Source of the DNA: CAYJNO01 sp964371715 | GTDB taxonomy: Bacteria; Bacillota_I; Bacilli_A; Erysipelotrichales; Erysipelotrichaceae | DNA length: 25,690 nt | Reading direction: 5' to 3' | Assembly: GCA_964371715.1 (NCBI GenBank) | Contig: CAYJNO010000025.1 | Span: forward strand, 1-25,690 | Part shown: positions 1-6,653 of the stretch, one piece after another | Numbering within the stretch: the first letter of the stretch is position 1 | Layout: each line of letters starts with the position of its first letter | The notes under the pieces: model-generated | Seen by the model: the letters and a program-made list of their open reading frames with translations, nothing else | Databases searched by the model: none | Told to the model about the DNA's origin: nothing | Program-made: the position numbers and the translations under genes

Positions 1-863
1 GCTTTACTTTTTGTTTGACGAGCTTTAGGTGAACTTCTAACCCACTCTAACTCTGCTTGAATTCTTTTAACAAGTTTAGCTTGTTGTTTTCCTTCAACAG
101 ATAATCTTGTTGCTTTTGTTTCAAGGTATGTTGAATAGTTTCCTTCATATGGATATAATTGTCCACGGTCCACTTCACAAATCCATTCAGCAACGTTATC
201 TAAGAAGTATCGATCATGTGTTACAGCAAGTACTGCTCCAGGATAATTTTTTAAGAATTGCTCTAACCATAATACAGATTCTGCATCTAAATGGTTGGTT
301 GGTTCATCTAATAATAATAAATCTGGAGCTTCTAGTAATAATTTACATAAAGCTACACGACGTCTTTCCCCACCAGATAAGATATTAATTGGTGCATCAG
401 CATCAGGACATTGTAATGCATCCATTGCTTGATATAACTTTGTATCAATATCCCAAGCATCTGCTGCATCAATTTCAGATTGTAAATTACCCATTTCGAT
501 CATTAATTTATCAAAGTCAGCATCAGGTTCACCCATTTCAATACCGATTTCATTAAAGCGATCAACTTTAGCTAAAATACCACTAAATGCTTGTCTAATA
601 TTTTCAATTACTGTTTTATCTTCATCTAGTAATGGTTCTTGTTGAAGAATACCTACAGTAAATCCAGGTGTTAATCTTGCATCACCATCAGTAATCTCTT
701 CAAGTCCAGCCATTATTTTTAACAGTGTTGATTTCCCCATCCCATTTGGTCCTACAACACCTATTTTTGCACCAGTATAGAATGATAAAGATACATCTTT
801 TAAGATTACTTTATCACCATGTGACTTACGTGCTTTATACATTTGAAATATAAATTCTGCCAT
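1..863 (-). CDS. ettA: Energy-dependent translational throttle protein EttA (ABC-F), N-terminal half
   Basis: This is the N-terminal 287 codons of an ABC-F ATPase that binds the ribosomal E site and couples translation to ATP level; the rest lies beyond the left edge. The first ABC domain is complete. It has Walker A GPNGMGKS at residues 38-45, the signature LSGGERRR, Walker B LLLLDEPTNHLD and the switch histidine in AVTHDRYFLD. After it comes the charged linker arm ending in WVRSSPKARQTKSK, a stretch typical of EttA that leads into the second domain. The start ATG (861-863) follows an AGGTAGG ribosome binding site. Family members are about 560 residues, so roughly half is present. Base composition is less AT-rich than the genes to the right, and this is the only clear housekeeping gene in the window. 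Confidence 0.95.
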   Translation of the reverse strand, partial: MAEFIFQMYKARKSHGDKVILKDVSLSFYTGAKIGVVGPNGMGKSTLLKIMAGLEEITDGDARLTPGFTVGILQQEPLLDEDKTVIENIRQAFSGILAKVDRFNEIGIEMGEPDADFDKLMIEMGNLQSEIDAADAWDIDTKLYQAMDALQCPDADAPINILSGGERRRVALCKLLLEAPDLLLLDEPTNHLDAESVLWLEQFLKNYPGAVLAVTHDRYFLDNVAEWICEVDRGQLYPYEGNYSTYLETKATRLSVEGKQQAKLVKRIQAELEWVRSSPKARQTKSK

Positions 864-980
864 TTATTTTACCTACCTTTTTACTAACCTTAAGTATACA
901 ATATAATGTTTAATAATCAAAACTTAATTGTAGATATCTTCTATTTTTCAGATTAGATAATTATAAACAATATACAAATT

Positions 981-1026
981 AAAAGAGTATACTTTAAACT
1001 GTTTCAACAGTAAGCATACTCTTTTT
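981..1026. terminator. Bidirectional intrinsic terminator downstream of the recombinase-like gene, behind ettA start
   Basis: The arms AAAAGAGTATACTT and AAGCATACTCTTTT enclose a second small stem (ACTG-TTTCAA-CAGT). An A-run flanks the left and a T-run the right, so the hairpin can stop transcription in either direction. It isolates ettA from the accessory genes to its right. Confidence 0.75.
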
Positions 1027-1276
1027 TGTTTAAATTTTCTCTAATAAAACTACTGATTCTCAATGGCTTGTATCTACTTTTATTATGTCATAAATACGTT
1101 TTTCTTTCTTGTCGAATATATTAATATTTCGTCGATATCAAAATATTTTGATTCGCAAAACGATATATTATTTTTCTATTTACTTGTAATTTTTAACAAC
1201 TAACATCAATAAATAAACTTAAAGCTTTGCTAATTAGTTATTATGTCAATAAGCTATTTATTTATCTGAAGTATAA

Positions 1277-1355
1277 ATGCTTAAATAATAGTACCAGTTT
1301 GTTGCAGATAAGTGGTTCCACTTATAAGTGCTGATTGGTACTATTATTTAAGCAT
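1277..1355. repeat. Perfect 20-bp inverted repeat with a nested palindrome
   Basis: ATGCTTAAATAATAGTACCA (1277-1296) is repeated exactly in inverse orientation at 1336-1355. The 39-bp centre contains a second perfect inverted repeat, ATAAGTGG-TT-CCACTTAT (1308-1325). The right outer arm covers the stop codon of the neighbouring minus-strand gene. No long T-run follows, so it is not a textbook terminator. It may be an RNA hairpin protecting or ending that transcript, or a protein-binding or recombination site. The 250 bases to its left (1027-1276) show no gene. Confidence 0.85.
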
Positions 1356-1608
1356 ATATATCACTATCTTTAAACATTTCCCTGCGATATGTAATAACAT
1401 ATTTTGCAGCAAGAAATCTTGGTTCTTTTAATGAACTAACTAAATCTCTAACTTTTAAACAGTTGGGTTTTATATCTATTATAAAAGCAATAATTTTAAA
1501 GCCTTCTTTTGATAGAGCAAAGATTAATTGATTTTGCATAGCATTTTTAAATTCAATTGAATCATTTTTATTGAAACGTAAATATCCTATTGCACATTTT
1601 TTCTTCAT
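1348..1608 (-). CDS. Small protein resembling a serine-recombinase N-terminal domain, catalytic serine missing
   Basis: The 86-residue protein matches the layout of the resolvase/invertase catalytic domain. It opens with GYLRFNKND, where active enzymes have Y-x-R-V-S-(T/S). A helix rich in Q and L, the strand FKIIAFIID, a second helix, and a late YVITYRREMFKDSD resembling the VxxxDRLSRD segment follow. The serine position holds Asn, and there is no C-terminal DNA-binding part, so strand cleavage is unlikely. The start ATG has a clear GGAGG site 8 bases upstream. The stop codon lies inside a 20-bp inverted repeat. It may be a fragment of a larger recombinase or a small regulatory protein kept after catalytic loss. 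The fold assignment rests on motif spacing and is moderate. Confidence 0.55.
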   Translation of the reverse strand: MKKKCAIGYLRFNKNDSIEFKNAMQNQLIFALSKEGFKIIAFIIDIKPNCLKVRDLVSSLKEPRFLAAKYVITYRREMFKDSDIYA

Positions 1609-1630
1609 AGGAATACCTCCATTCTTTTAA

Positions 1631-1831
1631 TTAAGCCACTATAAAAATAGTGGCTATCCTGTTTTTTAATTTAAATTTAGAAATAAATGGTTTTGATTTA
1701 CCCATACGAATTTCACGTCCCCCAATCCAAGGAGGTGCCGATCTTACCTGCGACGGTTTTGGAAATTCCTCTCACGCTCGGATGTCCACCAGCAAAGTAT
1801 CATTATCTGTAATTGGTATCATCGCATACAT
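1631..1831 (-). pseudogene. Possible decayed reading frame with an in-frame TGA
   Basis: From an ATG at 1829-1831 the minus strand reads MYAMIPITDNDTLLVDIRA, then a TGA at 1772-1774. It continues in the same frame with EEFPKPSQVRSAPPWIGG and a basic tail (MGKSKPFISKFKLKNR) to a TAA at 1631-1633. The segment 1700-1800 is visibly richer in G+C than its surroundings and reads like protein. No family is recognised. It could be a gene broken by one nonsense change, or non-coding sequence that resembles one. It lies between two minus-strand genes and may once have been cotranscribed with them. The neighbouring stretch 1832-2058 shows no gene. Confidence 0.3.
1634..1655 (-). promoter_or_regulatory. 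Hairpin just upstream of the 86-residue gene
   Basis: AGCCACTAT and ATAGTGGCT form a 9-bp stem with a 4-base loop, about 25 bases before the start codon of the gene at 1608. On the plus strand a TTTTTT run follows after five bases, so it could also end plus-strand transcription. On the minus strand it would sit in the 5' leader. Confidence 0.5.
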
Positions 1832-2058
1832 AAAGTTATCAGCCCTATTTATCCTATATATATTTATCGCTAGAATTGATCTATAGGCGTATATATAGAA
1901 ACTGCTCACCAGTAACAAAAGTTATCTATTTCTAATATTCGAATGTCAAAGAACTTTAATTATTTTGACTCTTTCTATTTTTTTGAGTCATTTGCTTTTG
2001 AAGGAATTTTAAACCCTTCACTTATTACGGCACGAGATTGCAAATTGAACGGATTTTT

Positions 2059-2487
2059 TTACAATTTTTTTAACTTTTTTAGCTTTTTTAGTGATTTTGT
2101 CTTTATTTCACATACTTTTGTCTGTGATATTGATAATGCTTTAGCAATTTTCCTAGTAGACATTTCCTCAAAGAAAAAGAGCTGTATAATCAATTTCTCA
2201 GTTTCATCTAACTGATTAATTGCTTTATACAGCTCTTCATGTAAAAGTTTTTTAATAATAATTTCATTTAAATCTTCTTTATTATTAGCTAGTTCATATT
2301 CTATTTTCACTATCTGTTCTTCATTACTTGAATCAAGACTAAAAGAAGGATGTCTTCTTATCTTATCTTCATTTTTTCTAATATCAGAAATATATAGTTT
2401 TAACAACTTATCCTTTAATTCTTCGTCTTGAACTTCATTATTTATTAATTCTAATGATTTTAAATCATCTTTGCTTAAATATTTCAT
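2059..2487 (-). CDS. Sigma-70 region-4-like HTH protein
   Basis: This 142-residue protein has a charged, helical N-terminal half and a C-terminal helix-turn-helix of the sigma region 4 type. The HTH begins at INQLDETEKLIIQLFF and continues through MSTRKIAKALSISQTKVCEIK to a lysine-rich tail with repeated KKL. Similar small sigma-like proteins are common beside site-specific recombinases of phages and mobile elements in Firmicutes, which fits the recombinase-like gene downstream. The start ATG is preceded by a perfect AGGAGG that lies within the right-hand arm of a hairpin in the transcript. It lacks a recognisable region 2, so it is unlikely to act as a complete promoter-selecting sigma factor by itself. 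Confidence 0.65.
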   Translation of the reverse strand: MKYLSKDDLKSLELINNEVQDEELKDKLLKLYISDIRKNEDKIRRHPSFSLDSSNEEQIVKIEYELANNKEDLNEIIIKKLLHEELYKAINQLDETEKLIIQLFFFEEMSTRKIAKALSISQTKVCEIKTKSLKKLKKLKKL

Positions 2488-2493
2488 ATTGTC

Positions 2494-2529
2494 CTCCTGT
2501 TTTTAATTATTTCTATTAAAAAACAGGAG
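2494..2529 (-). promoter_or_regulatory. Hairpin that sequesters the ribosome binding site of the sigma-like gene
   Basis: On the minus-strand transcript CTCCTGTTTTTTAAT pairs with ATTAAAAACAGGAG, with one unpaired base. The AGGAGG of the gene starting at 2487 (2493-2498) is almost completely contained in the pairing. The geometry predicts that folding hides the ribosome binding site. Confidence 0.65.
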
Positions 2530-2550
2530 ATGGTGGTGCTCTTATTTCAT

Positions 2551-2582
2551 ATAAAAAAAACTCTACTGAAATTAGTAGAGTT
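2551..2582 (-). terminator. Intrinsic terminator (minus strand)
   Basis: AACTCTACT pairs with AGTAGAGTT around a 6-base loop, followed on the minus strand by eight T. It would end transcription arriving from the agr-like operon. It also lies about 65 bases upstream of the sigma-like start, so it could act as a leader terminator for that gene. Confidence 0.75.
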
Positions 2583-2965
2583 ATATCATACATTATTATA
2601 ATTATGTCTGAGTTCACCTCTTTTTTACATATATCTCTTTCATTTGCTCACACTTTATATTTCAGAATTTTTAATAAAAGAAACATGGTTTATGTAAATA
2701 TTACAAAGAGCTACATTTATTATATTATTGATACTAAATAGTTTTTTTATAGCTTTTTTATGATTATATGTTTCCTTTATTTCATATTACCATCTTATAA
2801 ATATAAAAATCCTAACACCTTTTGAATGGCTATAAAATTTATTATTATGTATAATAACAACAATAATAATAGTAATTTATATTATTTAACACCTAATTTA
2901 GTACATATTAAAATAATTATAACCTAATAATTTTTATGTAAATAATACTTAAAATACAATATAAC
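2583..2965. other. AT-rich gap without a recognisable gene
   Basis: The 383 bases downstream of the AgrC-like gene are extremely AT-rich and contain runs of AATAATAAC-like repeats. No reading frame with a ribosome binding site was found on either strand. It may hold the 3' untranslated region of the agr-like operon. Confidence 0.5.
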
Positions 2966-4171
2966 CTAAATATTAAACATGATAAAAATATTAGAATAAT
3001 TTGTAATTTTTTGTTTTTTATAATTAAAAATCAAATCATATTTTTTTAGCATATTGTATATATTAAGAAATGAAATAACTTCATCTTTATCATACTTATC
3101 GTTTGAGAATAAAATTTTTATGTAAAATTGATTATTTAATTTATTAGTATTTATTGATATATATTTATTATTAGATTCTATTGAACATTTAATTGCAGTA
3201 TCAATCAAACAATTTAATATAATATAAATATCACTATATAAAACACTCTCAAACTCATTATATCTAATATCTGTATGTATCTCTATATCATTTTCCATTA
3301 TTATTTTAAGTTTATTATTTATCAATGTATTTACTGTAAGAGAATTACTTAAGATATAATTGAATGTTTTGAATGTAGTGCTTGTTAATTTATTAATCTC
3401 ATTTGAGATATTTTGATAATCATTATTTTTTACATGATTATTTAGTTTAGTGCATATATGTAATAACTCATGCAAATTATTATAATTATATTTATAGTGT
3501 TGCTCTAGTAATTTCATTTGTTCTTCCATTGTCTTAATCTCATTTTTTAAGTTTATGTTATGAACAGATTTTGAAAAACTATAAATAAATGCAATATTGG
3601 AAAATACTAAACCAATCAAGATTACTATGTAAAAATAACTTTCAGTAATAAATATAAAATAATTATCAATGCTTATAAAAATTATAATTGTAGTAAATGG
3701 TAAAAGAAATATATACCATGTGCTTTTAGGAATATTTTCAATAATTATCAATCTTCGAAATTTTAAGTAACTAAATATTAATAAAAATAATATCATATTA
3801 CTAATAAGTATTAGTAATAAATATTCTTTTGAGGTTGATGTTATCATGGCTATATTTTGAAATACAATATTATATAATGTTGTACCAACAACTTCCGAAC
3901 TAGCAACAAAAATATAAAATACAGTAGTTAGGTAAATTTTCTTAATAACAGTATCTTTAAATGTAATTATCATAAATAATAAATATATTACAAATATATA
4001 TATCGCTTTATTTGTTGACATACCATTATGATTAATCAGTGAAAATAGTATCCAAGCAAAAATGAACTTAACAGTAACATTAATTTTTCTACCCTTATGT
4101 TCTAGAATATTACTTGAGTAATAAACAAAGCATAATAACTGTATTAAATTCGAAGTAATATGGTTAAACAT
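2966..4171 (-). CDS. AgrC-like membrane sensor, probably a pseudokinase
   Basis: The 401-residue protein has the AgrC layout: five to seven hydrophobic segments over residues 1-200, a coiled dimerisation helix (205-225), then a cytoplasmic part. In AgrC-type kinases the phospho-acceptor motif reads R-H-D-Y-x-N; here the matching stretch is KYNYNN (227-232), with Tyr228 in place of His and Asn229 in place of Asp. The N-box reads LIDTAIKC with Thr325 where the family has the ATP-binding Asn. No GxGxGL-type G-box is visible before the C-terminus. I infer that it can sense but probably cannot phosphorylate in the usual way. It starts 2 bases after the response regulator stop, with an AGGAG site. 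Another histidine (for example H234 or H238) taking over cannot be excluded. Confidence 0.75.
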   Translation of the reverse strand: MFNHITSNLIQLLCFVYYSSNILEHKGRKINVTVKFIFAWILFSLINHNGMSTNKAIYIFVIYLLFMIITFKDTVIKKIYLTTVFYIFVASSEVVGTTLYNIVFQNIAMITSTSKEYLLLILISNMILFLLIFSYLKFRRLIIIENIPKSTWYIFLLPFTTIIIFISIDNYFIFITESYFYIVILIGLVFSNIAFIYSFSKSVHNINLKNEIKTMEEQMKLLEQHYKYNYNNLHELLHICTKLNNHVKNNDYQNISNEINKLTSTTFKTFNYILSNSLTVNTLINNKLKIIMENDIEIHTDIRYNEFESVLYSDIYIILNCLIDTAIKCSIESNNKYISINTNKLNNQFYIKILFSNDKYDKDEVISFLNIYNMLKKYDLIFNYKKQKITNYSNIFIMFNI

Positions 4172-4173
4172 GT

Positions 4174-4869
4174 TTACTCTCCTTGAATATAATTCATATA
4201 CTTGTTAATGAATTCTTTTCTATTTCGTCGTGAAATTGGTAACTTAACATTATTGTTTAATATAACATCTTCACTATTGTATCCACTGATGTAATTTAAA
4301 TTAATTATTATAGAACGATATATCTGAAAAAATTGTAAATCCTTTAGTTGCATTCCCCAATATTCTAATGTATTGCTATTTTTTATTATTTTTCCATTGT
4401 TTAAGTAAATATATACATACCTATTAATCGACTCAAAATACACTATTTCTCTATAATATATTTTTTTATTTGTATTTAAATCTAAAAAGTTTTTGTTATA
4501 TAATATGTAACTTAAAAGAATTTCACCAAGTTCACTCTCAAACATAGATTTTGAAATTGGTTTTATTAAATATCTTTCCGCATTAATTTTATATCCATCT
4601 ATAAGGTATTTTTTATAAACAGAAGTTATTATGATTTTTATATTATTATATATTTTTTTTAACTCTAGGCCTACTTCGATACCATTTATTGCTCCAATTT
4701 CTATATCTAAAAAAATCAAGTCATATTTATAAATATTATTATATAAATAATCATTACTTGGACATTTATCTACCTTAAAATCTATATCATATTTAGTACA
4801 AAAAGAATTAATTAGATTATTCAAATTACTGATATCATTTTCATTATCATCATAAATTAGTATATTCAT
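4174..4869 (-). CDS. AgrA-like LytTR response regulator
   Basis: This 231-residue response regulator has a receiver domain (1-120) with acidic pair D7-D8, phospho-acceptor D55 in LIFLDIEIG, T82 or S83 and K103 in YLIKPIS. All receiver active-site residues are present. A C-terminal LytTR DNA-binding domain (about 130-228) contains FFQIYRSIIINLNYI and ISRRNRKEF, as in AgrA. Family members bind paired short direct repeats upstream of agr promoters. The start ATG follows GGAGGGG. It sits between agrB (about 100 bases upstream) and the sensor gene (2 bases downstream), so the order differs from the classical agrBDCA. Because the partner sensor looks catalytically degenerate, the source of phosphate is an open question. 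Confidence 0.88.
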   Translation of the reverse strand: MNILIYDDNENDISNLNNLINSFCTKYDIDFKVDKCPSNDYLYNNIYKYDLIFLDIEIGAINGIEVGLELKKIYNNIKIIITSVYKKYLIDGYKINAERYLIKPISKSMFESELGEILLSYILYNKNFLDLNTNKKIYYREIVYFESINRYVYIYLNNGKIIKNSNTLEYWGMQLKDLQFFQIYRSIIINLNYISGYNSEDVILNNNVKLPISRRNRKEFINKYMNYIQGE

Positions 4870-4969
4870 TTCCCCTCCACGTTCTATGTCCTATGTATCA
4901 ATAATATCATATATAATATAATAATTTTACATATAAAATTTTACTAAAATTATGATCTATGTTCTCTAT

Positions 4970-5524
4970 TCACTTTGTAATCCTTAATATCCCTAAAACT
5001 GAAAATATTAATGTTAACATAAGTAGATTATACAGTTCATATAATTGAAAATTATAAAGAATAACTGCAATAAAAATATATATAACTTCAACTATTACAG
5101 ATCTCAATGTAAATTTATTTATTTCATTTTTTGTTAATATTTTATTATAGTGTCCTTTAGTTTTAAAAAGCATAGTTATAATAATTAATACACATATTAT
5201 TATAAAGCTAACCCTAAGGTCTATTGGTGTTATTTTAACAGCTATAGATGGAATTAAAATTAAAATAAGTACAGATAATATTACACACAATTTACTAGAC
5301 TTCACATGAAATCCACCTATATTTTTCTTTAACGGAAGATAAAATACTATAAAAAATAACACTTCTATCGTTAATTTATTTATTATTGCAATTGGAATTA
5401 TTATTAAACTATAACAAATATATAAACAAAATAAAGAGTATCCATACTCAAATACATCAGATTCTATATTTATACTATTTGATGTTAAACAATTATATAA
5501 TTTATTCTTCAATAAGTTTTTCAT
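4970..5524 (-). CDS. agrB: AgrB-type signal-peptide processing membrane protease
   Basis: AgrB is a membrane cysteine endopeptidase that cuts the C-terminal tail of AgrD and forms the thiolactone ring of the autoinducing peptide. The 184-residue length is normal. The catalytic pair is clear in GGFHVKSSKLC, with His73 and Cys80 seven residues apart as in known AgrB proteins. Several hydrophobic helices span about residues 28-60, 80-125 and 137-182. The start ATG has an AGAGGAAAA site and overlaps the end of the upstream HTH gene by 23 bases, which indicates translational coupling. The usual agrD is absent downstream; a matching agrD lies at 6365-6511 on the other strand. Confidence 0.92.
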   Translation of the reverse strand: MKNLLKNKLYNCLTSNSINIESDVFEYGYSLFCLYICYSLIIIPIAIINKLTIEVLFFIVFYLPLKKNIGGFHVKSSKLCVILSVLILILIPSIAVKITPIDLRVSFIIICVLIIITMLFKTKGHYNKILTKNEINKFTLRSVIVEVIYIFIAVILYNFQLYELYNLLMLTLIFSVLGILRITK

Positions 5525-6128
5525 AATTTTCCTCTCTAAAATAAGATATTATGCTTATAATTAACTCATGTTGTTTATTTGAAAGATCTAATGATGATAA
5601 CTCGAATCCATGATTCTCAAATATTAAGTAGTCTGTTGTTACATTATATAATGCAGCAAGTTGAACAATATTATCTACTGTAGGTTTACTATAGTCATGT
5701 TCCCAATTTCTTATTGTAGATTGAGAAACTGAAAGTTTTTTTGCTAATTTAACTTGTGTATGATCTGTAATTAAAGTTCTTAGAAATTTCAATTTTTCAC
5801 CTAATGTCTTATTTGTATGAAAATGGCTATTTAAATTAATATTATTTATTTTCTTATTTTTAATAATATTATAAGTAATAATTACACTTTTGCACTGATC
5901 ATTGTTTAGCGTAGATAAATCTAACTTTTTTTTATATTCGTTATGTATTAATAATTCAGTAGAAGAGTTTAGTATTTTTGATAACATTATAATTTCTTCA
6001 AGCCTCATTTCACCTAGTCCATTTATCCATCTTTTTACAGTTTCAGGTTCTGTACGAAGTTTTATTGACAACTCTTTAATGTTATATTTATTATCATCCA
6101 TTAACTTCTGTAACCCTTTTGTGTACAT
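5502..6128 (-). CDS. Regulator with two XRE-type HTH domains, first gene of the agr-like operon
   Basis: The protein has 208 residues from an ATG at 6126-6128; an upstream in-frame TTG (6140) overlaps the GGAGG site and is rejected as start. The N-terminal 60 residues (LQKLMDDNKYNIKELSIKLR onward) form one XRE-like HTH. A second, more canonical one spans about residues 105-170, with KLAKKLSVSQSTIRNWEHDY and LAALYNVTTDYLI. Two HTH units in one chain suggest binding to an extended or paired operator. Being cotranscribed with and overlapping agrB, it probably regulates the locus or its own operon. A 13-bp-arm palindrome at its leader is a candidate autoregulatory site. Such a regulator is not part of the classical agr operon. 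Confidence 0.75.
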   Translation of the reverse strand: MYTKGLQKLMDDNKYNIKELSIKLRTEPETVKRWINGLGEMRLEEIIMLSKILNSSTELLIHNEYKKKLDLSTLNNDQCKSVIITYNIIKNKKINNINLNSHFHTNKTLGEKLKFLRTLITDHTQVKLAKKLSVSQSTIRNWEHDYSKPTVDNIVQLAALYNVTTDYLIFENHGFELSSLDLSNKQHELIISIISYFREENYEKLIEE

Positions 6129-6136
6129 AAAAACCT

Positions 6137-6164
6137 CCAATTAATATATCCATATATTAATTGG
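6137..6164. promoter_or_regulatory. Perfect palindrome overlapping the ribosome binding site of the HTH gene
   Basis: CCAATTAATATAT and ATATATTAATTGG are exact inverse copies separated by CC. The arm nearest the gene ends in the GG of the GGAGG site. It can act as a DNA operator (perhaps for the double-HTH protein) or as an RNA hairpin limiting or stabilising translation. Confidence 0.7.
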
Positions 6165-6216
6165 ATTTTAAATAATTAAGCATGTATTGCTTATGTACAT
6201 CGAATAATAGTATTTA

Positions 6217-6242
6217 GTACTAAAATTTATTCCTTTTAGTAC
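6217..6242. promoter_or_regulatory. Inverted repeat in the divergent agr control region
   Basis: GTACTAAAA and TTTTAGTAC are separated by 8 bases and lie between the divergent agrD and HTH-agrB operons. The repeat ends 8 bp upstream of a candidate -35 hexamer for agrD, a position suited to an activator. The binding protein is unknown: the double-HTH regulator or the LytTR protein are candidates. Confidence 0.55.
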
Positions 6243-6249
6243 CGAATGC

Positions 6250-6277
6250 TTACCTGTGTTTTTATTATATGTATTAT
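6250..6277 (+). promoter_or_regulatory. Candidate agrD promoter
   Basis: A -35-like TTACCT (6250-6255) and a -10-like TATTAT (6272-6277) are separated by 16 bases, giving a leader of about 80 bases. The -35 match is poor, as expected for an activated promoter. Many AT-rich hexamers occur here, so this is tentative. Confidence 0.3.
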
Positions 6278-6364
6278 ACGTTTAACCTCGACCTTGCACA
6301 CCAAATTTATCTAAAAAACTTTATTCAATGTTACTCTATATTTATATAGATAAGGAGGGATTAT

Positions 6365-6511
6365 ATGAAAAAAAATCTAGAATTCATTTTAATGAAATTA
6401 TTCGCTTCAACATTAACATTATTAACTATTTTTACTGTTAATAGTGCCTGTAGTTTATTTATAGGTCAACCTAATGAGCCAAGCTCATTAAATCGATACA
6501 AGAAAGTATAA
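6365..6511 (+). CDS. agrD: AgrD autoinducing-peptide precursor
   Basis: A 48-residue gene with a very strong AGGAGGG site. The product has an amphipathic, hydrophobic N-terminal leader (to about residue 25), a core NSACSLFIGQPNEP around Cys29, and a charged tail ending NRYKKV. This matches AgrD organisation. It strongly resembles clostridial AgrD, where an alanine-cysteine-aromatic core is followed by a Q-P-x-E-P motif (here QPNEP, residues 35-39). By analogy with the five-residue rings of clostridial peptides, the signal is probably a thiolactone of Cys29 to Ile33 (CSLFI), possibly with extra N-terminal residues. AgrB (4970-5524) would remove the tail. The gene is divergent from agrB and is followed by a terminator at 6602-6644. 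Confidence 0.9.
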   Translation: MKKNLEFILMKLFASTLTLLTIFTVNSACSLFIGQPNEPSSLNRYKKV

Positions 6512-6601
6512 TTATATTTATCAGTATAATTATAGTATATTAATAAGCGATATTTAGATTACAAATGAGTTTACTGTATTGATGTTAACCTATATTTATA
6601 T

Positions 6602-6644
6602 AAAAAGTGACATTTTTATTTTCTTATAACAAATGTCACTTTTT
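6602..6644. terminator. Bidirectional terminator between agrD and the ABC ATPase gene
   Basis: AAAAAGTGACATTT and AAATGTCACTTTTT form a perfect 14-bp stem with a 15-base loop, giving a T-run on both strands. It ends the convergent agrD and bacteriocin-export transcripts. Confidence 0.9.
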
Positions 6645-6653
6645 ATAATTTAT

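Noticed and set aside
107..388. Plus-strand reading frame of 93 codons inside ettA
   Set aside because: It is antisense to a clearly conserved ABC-F gene and has no ribosome binding site of its own.
1680..1800. Riboswitch in the G+C-richer stretch
   Set aside because: No known riboswitch core could be matched by eye, and the stretch reads better as a decayed coding frame.
1650..2215. Two plus-strand reading frames (1650-1886 and 1943-2215)
   Set aside because: The first overlaps the decayed minus-strand frame and the second lies antisense to the sigma-like gene; neither has a convincing start region or domain.
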